Both the position numbers and the translations under genes were made by a program. Shown here piece after piece: positions 52,193 through 61,290 of a stretch of 64,000 nucleotides of DNA (its first letter is position 1; each line of letters starts with the position of its first letter). Origin of the DNA: Variovorax sp. KK3. Its GTDB lineage: Bacteria; Pseudomonadota; Gammaproteobacteria; Burkholderiales; Burkholderiaceae_C. A model generated the notes under the pieces. It worked only from the letters and a program-made list of their open reading frames with translations, did not search any database and was not told where the DNA came from. The stretch is from the NCBI RefSeq assembly GCF_001984055.1, contig NZ_LYVO01000008.1, forward strand, positions 62,001 through 126,000, given 5' to 3'.

Positions 52193-53127
52193 TTCTTTCC
52201 TTTCGTATTGGCATCCGGATCGTGTGTCCACCCCATCGCGTCGGCCTGATCGTGGTAGCGGTAGGCGATCTGGCGGTACTTGCCCGCCCATTCAGGGCTC
52301 GACGCCTGTTTGGCTTTGCGAATCCACAAGGAGCCGAGGTTCTTGGGGAAGTAGACGTTCTGCGGATCGAGCTGTGCTGCGTGCTCGAAGTACCGGATCG
52401 CCTTGTCCAGATCGCCGCGCATGCCGATGACGATGGCGTTCTGCTGGATCAGAACGCCGAGGTGCTGGCGACGCGTGAGCGTGCGCAGGTAGGCACCGCT
52501 CTTGATGGCTCTGCGACTCACGTTCAAGCGGTAGGCATAGCCCTCATCGGGCTCGAAGCCGGCTTCGGCCGTCAACTCGATGTTCTGCTCCCGCAGGCGC
52601 GGATCGACGAAGCGGACGAACATGTGTTCCGGTGCGACCACGCTGTACACCGGGTAGCCCAGTCGCTGGGCGAAGGCCATGTAGAGCATCGGGATCGTGA
52701 TGCAGTGGCCTTGCCGGGTGTCGAGCGTGTGATGCAGGAAGTTGTTCTCCTGCCGCGTTCTGCTCTCGGGAGAGTTGTCGTAGCGCACACCCCAGACCTT
52801 GTAGTAGTAGGTGTTGAGCGCGCGGATGATCGAGTCGGGATCACGCCTGAGCGCGTATCGCAGGACGAAGCGCGATGCCTGCGCCGCCATGGCGTCGATC
52901 TTGCGCGAGCAGGCTTCGACGTCGATCGACGGATAGATCTCCTTGCCGAAGATCAACGCGGCGCGGCCGACGTCGATCTGGTCTTCCGGCAGTTCGAGCA
53001 CTGCGCGGACTTCAGAGCTGAACGGAGGCGCCAGTGGCTTGGCGTGCGTTGCGGACGGAACAGCGAGGGCCCATGTCCATCTGGATACGGAACCCGACAG
53101 CGCGAAAAGTGCGGCTCTGCGCCTCAT
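52189..53127 (-). CDS. Transglutaminase-like (SirB1-related) protein with TPR-like C-terminus
   Basis: The 312-residue protein starts after GGGGGAAG. The N-terminus is a probable signal peptide (MRRRAALFALSGSVSRWTWA, LAVPSATHA). Residues 60-190 form a transglutaminase-like domain: VWGVRYDNSPESRTRQEN, HHTLDTRQGHC142ITIPML and VVAPEH168MFVRFVDP with Cys, His and Asp in the expected order. Residues 235-290 contain one or two TPR units (GDLDKAIRYFEHAAQLDPQN). Transglutaminase-like SirB1 relatives may process or cross-link proteins. It heads the cassette; its stop overlaps the mini-Rhs start (ATGA), suggesting that it modifies or helps the Rhs product. Confidence 0.8.
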   Translation of the reverse strand: MRRRAALFALSGSVSRWTWALAVPSATHAKPLAPPFSSEVRAVLELPEDQIDVGRAALIFGKEIYPSIDVEACSRKIDAMAAQASRFVLRYALRRDPDSIIRALNTYYYKVWGVRYDNSPESRTRQENNFLHHTLDTRQGHCITIPMLYMAFAQRLGYPVYSVVAPEHMFVRFVDPRLREQNIELTAEAGFEPDEGYAYRLNVSRRAIKSGAYLRTLTRRQHLGVLIQQNAIVIGMRGDLDKAIRYFEHAAQLDPQNVYFPKNLGSLWIRKAKQASSPEWAGKYRQIAYRYHDQADAMGWTHDPDANTKGKK

Positions 53128-53188
53128 TGTTTTTCTTCCCCCTCGATCGACGAGGCCGCGTTTGTAACACGGCGAAATCGCTCTTGAG

Positions 53189-53218
53189 CGCGTTCAGGGC
53201 GCCTGGCGCCTGAACGCG
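53189..53218. terminator. Imperfect GC-rich hairpin between thioesterase and transglutaminase-like genes
   Basis: CGCGTTCAGG and CCTGAACGCG are 10-bp complementary arms with a GCGCC/GGCGC inner pair and one bulge. No T tract is present on either side, so factor-independent termination is uncertain. It separates the minus-strand thioesterase from the downstream toxin-like cassette. The gap 53128-53320 shows nothing else. Confidence 0.5.
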
Positions 53219-53320
53219 ACTCATGTTCAGATTCAAGCGGGGCAAGAAGGGGTGGCCGGAGCGTCACCGGGCCAAGAGCCGGCCCGGCTCATCGACCCCA
53301 CGGAGTCGCCGCGGTCGCGG

Positions 53321-53752
53321 CTACGCCGACGCTTGATCGACCCGCGCAATCGGCCGAGGCCGCCCGTTGTCGTCGATCGCCACATAGGTGAAGGTCGCCT
53401 CCGTCACCTTGATGTATTCGCCCTGCGCCTTGTAGCGCTCGGCGAAGACCTCGACGACCACGGTCACCGACGTGCGGCCGATGCGCACCAGCTTCGAGTA
53501 GAAGGACAGGATGTCGCCGAGCCGCACGGGCTGCTTGAAGACGAATTCGTTGACCGCGACGGTGGCCATGCGGCCCTTGGCGTAGCGCGCCGGGATGACG
53601 GAGCCGGCCAGGTCGCACTGCGCCATGACCCAGCCGCCGAAGATGTCGCCGTTCGCGTTGACGTCGGCCGGCAATGGGATCACCTTCAGCACCAGTTCCA
53701 TGTCGTCGGGCAGGCTCTTGAGCCGGGCGGGGGCATTGGTGGGGGAAGACAT
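53321..53752 (-). CDS. Acyl-CoA thioesterase (YciA-type hotdog)
   Basis: The 143-residue hotdog protein has LVLKVIPLPADVNANGDIFG followed by GWVMAQCDLAGSVIPARYAK, the N-x-x-G-D-x-F-G-G motif of YciA-type thioesterases, and TVAVNEFVFKQPVRLGDILS. The Asp after G in NANGD is the expected catalytic residue. It cleaves a wide range of acyl-CoAs in the cytoplasm. Start at 53752 is chosen over the GTG two codons upstream. It is divergent from the ABC exporter gene with a 41-bp gap. Confidence 0.9.
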   Translation of the reverse strand: MSSPTNAPARLKSLPDDMELVLKVIPLPADVNANGDIFGGWVMAQCDLAGSVIPARYAKGRMATVAVNEFVFKQPVRLGDILSFYSKLVRIGRTSVTVVVEVFAERYKAQGEYIKVTEATFTYVAIDDNGRPRPIARVDQASA

Positions 53753-53793
53753 GGGCACAATCCAGGAGAAACAACACCTACGATTGTCTCCTC

Positions 53794-55626
53794 ATGCGCC
53801 GTAGCGGCGAAGCTCTTTCCTCTGCCCAATCCGCCCCGGCCGGCGCGCCGGAACGTGGCGATCGATCCGACTGGGCCACGCTGCGGCGGCTCTTTCCCTA
53901 CCTGTGGCGCTACAAGTGGCGCGTACTGGCCGCGCTCGCCTTCATGGTCGGCGCGAAGGTGGCGAACGTCGGCGTGCCGGTGTTGCTGAAGAACCTGGTC
54001 GACACGATGACGCCGAAGCCCGACATGGCGCAGGCCTTGCTCGTGGTGCCGGTCGCGCTGCTGCTGGCCTACGGGCTGCTGCGCTTCTCGACTTCGTTCT
54101 TCACCGAGTTGCGCGAGCTGGTGTTCGCCAAGGCCACCGAGGGCGCGGCGCGCAGCATTTCGCTGGAGGTGTTCCGCCATCTGCATGCGCTGTCGCTGCG
54201 CTTTCACCTCGAACGGCAGACCGGCGGCATGACGCGCGACATCGAGCGCGGCACGCGCGGCGTGCATTCGCTGATCTCGATGTCGCTCTACAGCATCGTG
54301 CCGACCATCATCGAGCTGACCCTGGTGCTGACCATCCTCGGCGTGAAATTCGACGCGCTCTTCGTGTGGATCACCGGCGCGGCGCTGGTGCTGTACATCG
54401 GCTTCACCGTCACCGTGACCGAGTGGCGCACGCAGTTTCGCAAGACGATGAACGAGCTCGATTCGGTCGCGCAGAGCCGCGCGATCGATTCGCTGCTCAA
54501 TTACGAGACGGTCAAGTATTTCAACAACGAGGACTTCGAGGCCGGCCGCTACGACGCCAGCCTCGACCGCTACCGCCGCGCCGCCATCAAGAGCCAGAAC
54601 ACGCTGAGCCTGCTCAACATGGGCCAGCAGTTGTTGATTGCCGTCAGCCTGGTGCTGATGCTGTGGCGCGCGACCTCGGGCGTCGTCGAAGGGCGCATGA
54701 CGCTGGGCGACCTGGTCATGGTCAACGCCTTCATGATCCAGCTGTACATCCCGCTCAACTTCCTGGGCGTGATCTACCGCGAGATCAAGCAGAGCCTGAC
54801 CGACCTGGACAAGATGTTCGTGCTGCTCGAGAAGGAGCGCGAGGTGCGCGACGCGCCGGGCGCGCAGCCGCTGGCCGGGCGCGATGCGACGGTGCGCTTC
54901 GAGGACGTGAACTTCGCCTACGAGCCGGCGCGGCCGATCCTGAAGCACGTGAGCTTCGAGATTCCGGCGGGCAAGACGGTGGCGGTGGTGGGGCCGTCGG
55001 GCTCAGGCAAGTCGACGCTCGCGCGGCTCCTGTACCGCTTCTACGACGTGCAGGAAGGGCGCATCACGATCGGCGGTGAAGACATCCGCCAGGTCGAGCA
55101 AGGCAGCGTGCGCCAGGCCATCGGCATCGTGCCGCAGGACACCGTGCTCTTCAACGACACCGTCGAATACAACATCGCCTACGGCCGCCCCGGCGCGAGC
55201 CATGACGAGGTGGTGGCGGCAGCGCGCGCGGCGCGCATCCACGACTTCATCGACGCCACGCCCAAGGGCTACGAAACGATGGTGGGCGAGCGCGGGCTCA
55301 AGCTGTCGGGCGGCGAGAAGCAGCGCGTGGCGATCGCGCGTACGCTGCTCAAGGACCCGCCGATCCTGATCTTCGACGAGGCCACCTCGGCGCTCGATTC
55401 GGCCAACGAGCGCGCCATCCAGGCCGAGCTGCGGAGCGCGGCGCAGAACAAGACCACGCTGGTGATCGCGCATCGCTTGTCGACCGTGGTGGACGCGCAC
55501 GAGATCCTGGTGCTCGAAGGCGGCGTGGTCGTCGAGCGCGGCACGCATGCGCAGCTGCTGGTGGCTGACGGCCGCTATGCGCGGATGTGGATGCTGCAGC
55601 AGATCCAGGCCGAGCCGGTTCTCTGA
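53794..55626 (+). CDS. Atm1-type ABC exporter (fused membrane and ATPase domains)
   Basis: The 610-residue half-transporter has a six-helix ABC exporter membrane domain (about residues 35-330) followed by an ATPase with Walker A G400-PSGSGKST, signature [18 protein letters not shown] and Walker [13 protein letters not shown]. The motifs [20 protein letters not shown] and [20 protein letters not shown] are hallmarks of the Atm1/ABCB7 group, which exports glutathione-linked compounds. It acts as a homodimer in the inner membrane. The first 30 residues are a cytoplasmic, low-complexity tail. Gene neighbours give no clear partner. Confidence 0.92.
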   Translation: MRRSGEALSSAQSAPAGAPERGDRSDWATLRRLFPYLWRYKWRVLAALAFMVGAKVANVGVPVLLKNLVDTMTPKPDMAQALLVVPVALLLAYGLLRFSTSFFTELRELVFAKATEGAARSISLEVFRHLHALSLRFHLERQTGGMTRDIERGTRGVHSLISMSLYSIVPTIIELTLVLTILGVKFDALFVWITGAALVLYIGFTVTVTEWRTQFRKTMNELDSVAQSRAIDSLLNYETVKYFNNEDFEAGRYDASLDRYRRAAIKSQNTLSLLNMGQQLLIAVSLVLMLWRATSGVVEGRMTLGDLVMVNAFMIQLYIPLNFLGVIYREIKQSLTDLDKMFVLLEKEREVRDAPGAQPLAGRDATVRFEDVNFAYEPARPILKHVSFEIPAGKTVAVVGPSGSGKSTLARLLYRFYDVQEGRITIGGEDIRQVEQGSVRQAIGIVPQDTVLFNDTVEYNIAYGRPGASHDEVVAAARAARIHDFIDATPKGYETMVGERGLKLSGGEKQRVAIARTLLKDPPILIFDEATSALDSANERAIQAELRSAAQNKTTLVIAHRLSTVVDAHEILVLEGGVVVERGTHAQLLVADGRYARMWMLQQIQAEPVL

Positions 55627-55666
55627 TCCTTCTTTCTACTTCTTTCCATTTCCGGAGTTTCGATCG

Positions 55667-56605
55667 ATGCCCGACAAGATTCCCCTGCTGGTGCTGCACA
55701 GCATTTCGGCCGAGCACCAGGCCCAGATCGCCGCGGTCTACGACCTGACCTACGCACCCACCGAGGCCGAGCGCGCCGCCGCCGTGGCGCAGCACGGCGC
55801 GACGTTCCGTGCCGTGCTCACCATCGGCGTGATCGGCATCACGGCCGAGGAAATCGCGGCGATGCCAAAGCTCGAGCTGATCTGCGCGATGGGCGTGGGC
55901 TACGAACGCATCGCGCTCGACGCTGCGCGGGCCCGGGGCATCGTGGTCGCCAACGGCGCGGGCACCAACGACGACTGCGTGGCCGACCATGCCTTCGGAC
56001 TGCTGATCGCCGCGGTGCGCAACTTCCACAGCCTCGACCGGCTCTGTCGCGAGGGCGTGTGGCGCGAGTCCATCACGTCGCCGCCCAACGTGTCGGGCAA
56101 GCGCCTGGGTATTCTGGGCCTGGGCATGATCGGCACGAAGATCGCGAAGCGCGCCGCCGCCTTCGACATGCCGGTGGGCTACCACAACCGCAAGCCGCGC
56201 GAAGGCGTGCCGCATCGCTACTTCGACAGCCTGAAGGCGCTGGCCGCCTGGTCCGACATCCTCGTGCTCGCCACGCCGGGCGGGCCCGACACGCGGCATC
56301 TGGTGGGTGCGGAGGTGCTCGACGCGCTGGGCCCGCGCGGCTGGCTGGTCAACATCTCGCGCGGCAGCGTGGTCGACACCGAGGCGCTGGCCGCGGCCTT
56401 GCGCGAGGGCCGCGTCGCGGGCGCCGGCATCGACGTCTACGAGAGCGAACCCAAGCGTCCCGAAGCGCTGGTCGGGTTGGACAACGTGATCCTCACGCCG
56501 CACGTGGCGGGCTGGTCGCCCGAGGCCACGCAGGCGTCGATCGATCGCTTCATGGCCAATGCCGAGGGGCATTTCGCAGGGCGCGGGCCGCTGTCGCCGG
56601 TCTGA
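55667..56605 (+). CDS. D-isomer 2-hydroxyacid dehydrogenase (glyoxylate/hydroxypyruvate reductase type)
   Basis: The 312-residue protein has CAMGVGYERIALDAARARGI, TNDDCVADHAFGLLIAAVRN, Rossmann site GILGLGMIGTKIAKRAAAF, catalytic Arg in NISRGSVVDTEALA, Glu in GIDVYESEP and His in LTPHVAGWSPEAT. The residue after strand 2 is NRKPRE (no Asp), which favours NADPH. It reduces glyoxylate, hydroxypyruvate or a related 2-ketoacid. A GGAG Shine-Dalgarno lies upstream. It is 47 bp before a LysR gene on the same strand, which may regulate it. Confidence 0.9.
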   Translation: MPDKIPLLVLHSISAEHQAQIAAVYDLTYAPTEAERAAAVAQHGATFRAVLTIGVIGITAEEIAAMPKLELICAMGVGYERIALDAARARGIVVANGAGTNDDCVADHAFGLLIAAVRNFHSLDRLCREGVWRESITSPPNVSGKRLGILGLGMIGTKIAKRAAAFDMPVGYHNRKPREGVPHRYFDSLKALAAWSDILVLATPGGPDTRHLVGAEVLDALGPRGWLVNISRGSVVDTEALAAALREGRVAGAGIDVYESEPKRPEALVGLDNVILTPHVAGWSPEATQASIDRFMANAEGHFAGRGPLSPV

Positions 56606-56652
56606 TCGCCGACGCGCGGAGGCCCACCGGGGCGCGCACATAATCCTCGCCC

Positions 56653-57636
56653 ATGGAAACAAAGTGGCTAGAAGACTTCGTCAGCCTCGCCGAGACCCGC
56701 AGCTTCAGCCGCTCGGCCCAATTGCGCCACGTGACCCAGCCGGCCTTCTCGCGCCGCATCCAGGCGCTCGAAGGCTGGGCCGGCACCGACCTGGTCGACC
56801 GCAGTTCCTATCCCACCCGCCTGACGCCCGCTGGGCAAACGCTCTACGGCCAGGCCATCGAGATGCTGCAGGCGCTGCAGAGCACCCGCGCCATGCTGCG
56901 CGGCCATTCGGCGGCGGCGCAGGACGTGATCGAGGTCGCGGTGCCGCACACGCTGGCCTTCACCTTCTTTCCGGCCTGGGTCACGAGCCTGCGTGAACAG
57001 TTCGGCCCGCTGAAGAGCCGGCTGATCGCGCTCAACGTGCACGACGCGGTGCTGCGCCTGGTCGAGGGCAGCTGCGACCTGCTGATCGCCTACCACCATC
57101 CCTCCCAGCCGCTGCCGCTGGACGCCACGCGCTACGAGATGGTGAGCCTGGGCCAGGAAGTGGTCGCGCCCTGGGTCAAGCCCGACGCCGAGGGCGCGCC
57201 GCGCTTCCGGCTGCCCGGGCGGCCGGGCCAGCCGCTGCCCTACCTGGGCTATGCGCCGGGCGCTTACCTGGGCCGCGTGGTCGATCAGCTGCTCAAGGAG
57301 TCGCACACCGCCATCCACCTCGATCGCGTCTACGAAACCGACATGGCCGAGGGCCTGAAGGTGATGGCGCTCGAAGGCCACGGCATCGCCTTCCTGCCGC
57401 AGAGCGCGGTGCGCAAGGAGGCTCGCGCGCGCACGCTGGTCAGCGCGCTGCCGCCCGAGATCGACAGGCTCGAGGCCACGATGGAGATCCGGGCCTATCG
57501 CGAGCGTCCCGCAAGCGCGGCGCAGGCCCGGCCCGGTGCGCGCGCGGGAGGCAAGGGCGAGACGAGTGGGTCGTCGACCAAGGGCACGGTCGACGCGCTG
57601 TGGGACTACCTGGTCGGCACCCAGCCCGCCACCTGA
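56653..57636 (+). CDS. LysR-family transcriptional regulator (HypT/YjiE-like)
   Basis: The 327-residue protein opens METKWLEDFVSLAETRSFSR and SAQLRHVTQPAFSRRIQALE, the HTH of the YjiE/HypT-like subgroup, whose HTH starts directly at the N-terminus. The effector domain begins at DVIEVAVPHTLAFTFFPAWV. A C-terminal extension of about 35 residues rich in Gly, Ala, Ser and Lys (PGARAGGKGETSGSSTKGT) ends the protein. Subgroup members sense oxidants or organic acids. It is separated by about 400 bp from the glutamate ABC genes. Confidence 0.88.
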   Translation: METKWLEDFVSLAETRSFSRSAQLRHVTQPAFSRRIQALEGWAGTDLVDRSSYPTRLTPAGQTLYGQAIEMLQALQSTRAMLRGHSAAAQDVIEVAVPHTLAFTFFPAWVTSLREQFGPLKSRLIALNVHDAVLRLVEGSCDLLIAYHHPSQPLPLDATRYEMVSLGQEVVAPWVKPDAEGAPRFRLPGRPGQPLPYLGYAPGAYLGRVVDQLLKESHTAIHLDRVYETDMAEGLKVMALEGHGIAFLPQSAVRKEARARTLVSALPPEIDRLEATMEIRAYRERPASAAQARPGARAGGKGETSGSSTKGTVDALWDYLVGTQPAT

Positions 57637-57706
57637 TCCGGCCACTGCGCCACTTCGCCTGCGTTCAAGTTCCGGAGTTCCGTCGTGCTGCCGCTCGCCT
57701 CGGCGC

Positions 57707-57721
57707 TTGTGCAGTGCACAA
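57707..57721. promoter_or_regulatory. Perfect 7-1-7 palindrome, candidate operator
   Basis: TTGTGCA and TGCACAA surround a single G. The inner core GTGCA/TGCAC recurs at 57947-57961. A dimeric regulator could bind both, but I cannot name one. Confidence 0.45.
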
Positions 57722-57838
57722 AACTATTCGGTGCCCGCATGTGAACCGTCGCATTGGGCATTTGCCTCGAAGCCTGCCGCGCCCCTACAGTCACGGCCAC
57801 GGATTTGCTGTCACAGCGTCTTGATGATCGAAAGAGAG

Positions 57839-57863
57839 CACGCGCGAGGCGCGTGTTTTTTTT
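57839..57863 (+). terminator. Strong Rho-independent terminator
   Basis: Perfect 7-bp stem CACGCGC/GCGCGTG with a GAG loop followed by eight T. It lies about 200 bp after the LysR stop and 170 bp before the binding-protein gene, so it may end the LysR transcript or attenuate one starting further upstream. Confidence 0.85.
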
Positions 57864-57946
57864 CGGGCATAAAGGCTGCTTTGTATCTTTCCGATCAACC
57901 CGCGACCGCACCGGCACGTTATCTGGGCGCGGGTCTGATCGCCGAA

Positions 57947-57961
57947 GGTGCAGCATGCACC
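57947..57961. promoter_or_regulatory. Perfect 6-3-6 palindrome near the promoter
   Basis: GGTGCA and TGCACC surround GCA. It lies about 36-50 bp upstream of the -10-like element at 57997, a place for an activator or repressor, and shares the core GTGCA/TGCAC with the palindrome at 57707. Confidence 0.45.
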
Positions 57962-57996
57962 GGGTTGGCCCGGGTATGACGCAGAATGCGGCTGTC

Positions 57997-58002
57997 TAGA
58001 AT
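57997..58002 (+). promoter_or_regulatory. -10-like element of the glutamate ABC operon
   Basis: TAGAAT lies 32 bp before the binding-protein start codon, giving a leader of about 25 bases that includes AGGAG. The -35 region at normal spacing is poor, so an activator may be required. Confidence 0.4.
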
Positions 58003-58033
58003 TTGTGTATCTCAAGTCACAGGAGTTTTCCAT

Positions 58034-58936
58034 ATGAAGAAGCAGGTATTGGCATTGGCCGTGATGGCGCTCGCCGCCGGGGGCGCCTTCGCGCAAGCCA
58101 ATGACACGCTGGCCAAGATCAAGGCCAGCGGCAGCGTCACGATGGGCGTGCGTGATTCGTCCGGTGCGCTGGCCTACACCATCGGTGACGGCAAGTACGT
58201 CGGCTTCCACACCGAAATGGCGGAAAAGATCCTGGCCGACGTGCAGAAACAGCTGGGCCTGCCCAAGCTGGACATCAAGCGCCAGCTGGTCACCTCGCAA
58301 AACCGCATTCCCCTGGTGCAGAACGGCACCGTCGACCTCGAATGCGGTTCCACCACCAACAACGCCACCCGCCAGAAGGACGTCGATTTCGCCGTCACCA
58401 CCTACGTGGAAGAAGTGCGCATCGCGGTGAAGGCCAACTCCAACATCAATTCCATCAAGGACCTGAACGGCAAGAGCGTGGTCACCACCACGGGCACGAC
58501 CTCCGTGCAAACCCTGCGCAAGAACGAGCGCGCCTCGGGCATCGACTTCAAGGAAGTCATGGGCAAGGACCACGCCGACAGCTTCCTGCTGCTCGAGTCG
58601 GGCCGCGCCGACGCCTTCGTGATGGACGGCCAGATCCTGGCCGGCAACATCTCCAAGTCCAAGGCGCCGGCCGACTACAAGATCGTCGGCGACGTCCTGT
58701 CGGTCGAGCCGATCGCCTGCATGGTGCGCAAGGGCGACACGGCCTTCCTGAAGGCCGTGGACGACAGCATCAAGAACCAGATCAAGGACGGCTCGCTGGC
58801 CAAGCTCTACGACAAGTGGTTCGTGCAGCCGATCCCGCCGACCAACACCAAGGTCGGTCTGCCGTTGTCGGACGCGACCAAGGCCGCCTGGGCAGCCCCC
58901 AACAACAAGCCGATGGAAGACTACGTCAAGAAGTGA
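58034..58936 (+). CDS. gltI: Glutamate/aspartate-type ABC importer binding protein
   Basis: The 300-residue protein has a signal peptide (MKKQVLALAVMALAAGGAFA) and a mature type II binding fold: NDTLAKIKASGSVTMGVRDS, YVGFHTEMAEKILADVQKQL, IPLVQNGTVDLECGSTTNNA (typical acidic amino-acid binding loop with TTNN) and SVVTTTGTTSVQTLRKNER. This matches GltI/AatJ/PEB1-like receptors for L-glutamate and L-aspartate. AGGAG lies 9 bases before the start. A terminator follows the gene, so it is expected to be made in excess over the permeases. Confidence 0.93.
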   Translation: MKKQVLALAVMALAAGGAFAQANDTLAKIKASGSVTMGVRDSSGALAYTIGDGKYVGFHTEMAEKILADVQKQLGLPKLDIKRQLVTSQNRIPLVQNGTVDLECGSTTNNATRQKDVDFAVTTYVEEVRIAVKANSNINSIKDLNGKSVVTTTGTTSVQTLRKNERASGIDFKEVMGKDHADSFLLLESGRADAFVMDGQILAGNISKSKAPADYKIVGDVLSVEPIACMVRKGDTAFLKAVDDSIKNQIKDGSLAKLYDKWFVQPIPPTNTKVGLPLSDATKAAWAAPNNKPMEDYVKK

Positions 58937-58956
58937 TCGGCATGGGCTGAAGCGAC

Positions 58957-58988
58957 AACGCCCGCCCCTTGCGGCGGGCGTTTGTTTT
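58957..58988 (+). terminator. Intra-operon terminator between gltI and gltJ
   Basis: Perfect 10-bp stem AACGCCCGCC/GGCGGGCGTT with a six-base loop, followed by TGTTTT and more T-rich sequence. It likely stops most transcripts after the binding-protein gene and lets a fraction continue into gltJKL. Confidence 0.85.
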
Positions 58989-59048
58989 CAGGTTTTTGTT
59001 TTCTTGTTTTTTTCTCCCCTTTAATCAACAACGACTGAGGAGGTCCCG

Positions 59049-59774
59049 ATGGGAAGTTGGGATTGGCAGGTCTTCCTGCAGGACCCGGGCGGCAAGGATC
59101 CGACCTATTGGCAATGGCTGCTCTCCGCGTGGGGGTGGACGGTGTCGGTCGCGGTTTCTGCCCTCGTGGTGGCGCTGCTTCTGGGGTCGATCGTCGGCGT
59201 GATCCGCACGCTGCCCAACAGCCCCGGCTGGGTGCGTGTGGGCAATGCCTGGGTCGAGCTGTTCCGCAACATCCCGCTGCTGGTCCAGATCTTCCTGTGG
59301 TACCACGTGGTGCCGGCGATCTTCACCGTCATGCGCGACGTGCCGCCCTTCGTGCTGGTGGTGCTGGCGCTGGGCTTCTTCACATCGGCGCGGATCGCGG
59401 AGCAGCTGCGGTCCGGCATCCAGGCGCTGCCGCGAGGGCAGCGCTATGCGGGCATGGCGGTGGGCTTCACCACGCCGCAGTACTACCGCTACGTCATCCT
59501 TCCGATGGCCTACCGCATCATCATCCCACCGCTCACCAGCGAGTCGATGAACATCTTCAAGAACTCGTCGGTGGCCTTCGCGGTGTCGATCGCCGAAATG
59601 ACGCAGTTCGCGATGCAGGCCGGCGAAGAAACCGCGCGGCCCATGGAGATGTACCTGGCCGTCACGGTGCTCTACATCATCTCGGCCTTCGCGATCAACC
59701 GCATCATGGCGACGATCGAAAAGCGGACGCGCGTGCCCGGCTTCATCGCCTCCGCCGGCGGGGGGGGACACTGA
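59049..59774 (+). CDS. gltJ: Glutamate/aspartate-type ABC permease (GltJ)
   Basis: The 241-residue permease has a GAGGAGG Shine-Dalgarno. An N-terminal region with DWQVFLQDPGGKDPTYWQWL is typical of GltJ, then about five membrane segments. The ATPase-contact region is SARIAEQLRSGIQALPRGQR followed by YAGMAVGFTTPQYYRYVILP (EAA loop). It forms a heterodimer with GltK. A two-base gap separates it from gltK. Confidence 0.93.
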   Translation: MGSWDWQVFLQDPGGKDPTYWQWLLSAWGWTVSVAVSALVVALLLGSIVGVIRTLPNSPGWVRVGNAWVELFRNIPLLVQIFLWYHVVPAIFTVMRDVPPFVLVVLALGFFTSARIAEQLRSGIQALPRGQRYAGMAVGFTTPQYYRYVILPMAYRIIIPPLTSESMNIFKNSSVAFAVSIAEMTQFAMQAGEETARPMEMYLAVTVLYIISAFAINRIMATIEKRTRVPGFIASAGGGGH

Positions 59775-59775
59775 G

Positions 59776-60447
59776 ATGCTTTCCAATCTCGACTTTTCCT
59801 TCTACAGCTGGGACGTCGTCACCGGCTTCCTGCTCAAGGGCCTGTACTTCAGCCTCTTCCTGACGGTGGTCGCCACGCTCGGCGGCATCCTCTTCGGCAC
59901 GCTGCTGGCGCTGATGCGCCTGTCGGGCAAGAAGTGGCTCGACGCGCCGGCCGCCATCTACGTCAACGGCATGCGCAGCGTGCCGCTCGTGATGGTGATC
60001 CTGTGGTTCTTCCTGCTGGTGCCGTTCCTCATCGGCCGGCCCATCGGTGCCGAGGTGTCGGCCATCATCACCTTCGTCGCATTCGAGGCGGCCTACTTCA
60101 GCGAGATCATGCGCGCGGGCATCCAGTCCATTCCGCGCGGCCAGGTCTTCGCCGGGCAGGCGGTGGGCATGACCTACAAGCAGAACATGACGCTGGTCAT
60201 CCTGCCGCAAGCCTTCCGCAACATGCTGCCGGTGCTGCTGACGCAGACCATCATCCTGTTCCAGGACACGTCACTGGTGTACGCCATCGGCGCCTACGAC
60301 CTGCTCAAGGGCTTCGAAACGGCCGGCAAGAATTTCGGCCGGCCCATCGAGTCCTACCTGCTCGCGGCAGTGCTGTACTTCATCATCTGCTTCGCGCTCT
60401 CTTACCTGGTCAAGCGTCTTCACAAGAAGATCGCCATCATCCGCTGA
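59776..60447 (+). CDS. gltK: Glutamate/aspartate-type ABC permease (GltK)
   Basis: The 223-residue permease has five membrane segments and an EAA loop SEIMRAGIQSIPRGQVFAGQ then AVGMTYKQNMTLVILPQAFR. FQDTSLVYAIGAYDLLKGFE is typical of GltK. It acts with GltJ as the inner-membrane channel. The 18-bp gap to gltL has an AAAGGAAAG Shine-Dalgarno. Confidence 0.93.
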   Translation: MLSNLDFSFYSWDVVTGFLLKGLYFSLFLTVVATLGGILFGTLLALMRLSGKKWLDAPAAIYVNGMRSVPLVMVILWFFLLVPFLIGRPIGAEVSAIITFVAFEAAYFSEIMRAGIQSIPRGQVFAGQAVGMTYKQNMTLVILPQAFRNMLPVLLTQTIILFQDTSLVYAIGAYDLLKGFETAGKNFGRPIESYLLAAVLYFIICFALSYLVKRLHKKIAIIR

Positions 60448-60465
60448 ACATCGCAAAGGAAAGTC

Positions 60466-61215
<750 letters not shown>

Positions 61216-61243
61216 GGCGTCCCGTCGCCTGTCGCCGCTTTGT

Positions 61244-61266
61244 TCCCTCTCCCAGAGTGAGAGGGA
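61244..61266. repeat. REP-like palindrome, copy 5
   Basis: Less perfect copy: 8-bp arms TCCCTCTC/GAGAGGGA with a seven-base loop, between convergent gltL and dctP genes. The left flank CGCCGCTTTGTTCCC is shared with copies 2 and 3. It probably ends transcription from both sides or marks transcript ends. Confidence 0.75.
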
Positions 61267-61290
61267 GTGAAGCCGGGCTCGAGCCTTCAG

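Larger units (their letters stand above)
57637..58033. other. 397-bp noncoding region upstream of the glutamate-type ABC operon
   Basis: I find no plausible gene here. It holds two palindromes (57707-57721, 57947-57961), a weak sigma-54-like sequence (57794-57809: GG-N10-GC with a TTTGCT -12 element but a poor -24 element), a strong terminator (57839-57863), a TAGAAT -10-like element (57997-58002) and an AGGAG Shine-Dalgarno (58021-58025). This is a typical regulatory leader. Confidence 0.7.

Noticed and set aside
50851..53127. Complete Rhs/type VI toxin locus
   Set aside because: The long YD-repeat shell, VgrG and PAAR genes are missing; only the Rhs core tip is present.
57794..57809. Firm sigma-54 promoter for gltI
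   Set aside because: The -12 element and spacing fit, but the -24 element matches only GGC, and a strong terminator lies just downstream. Kept only as a note.
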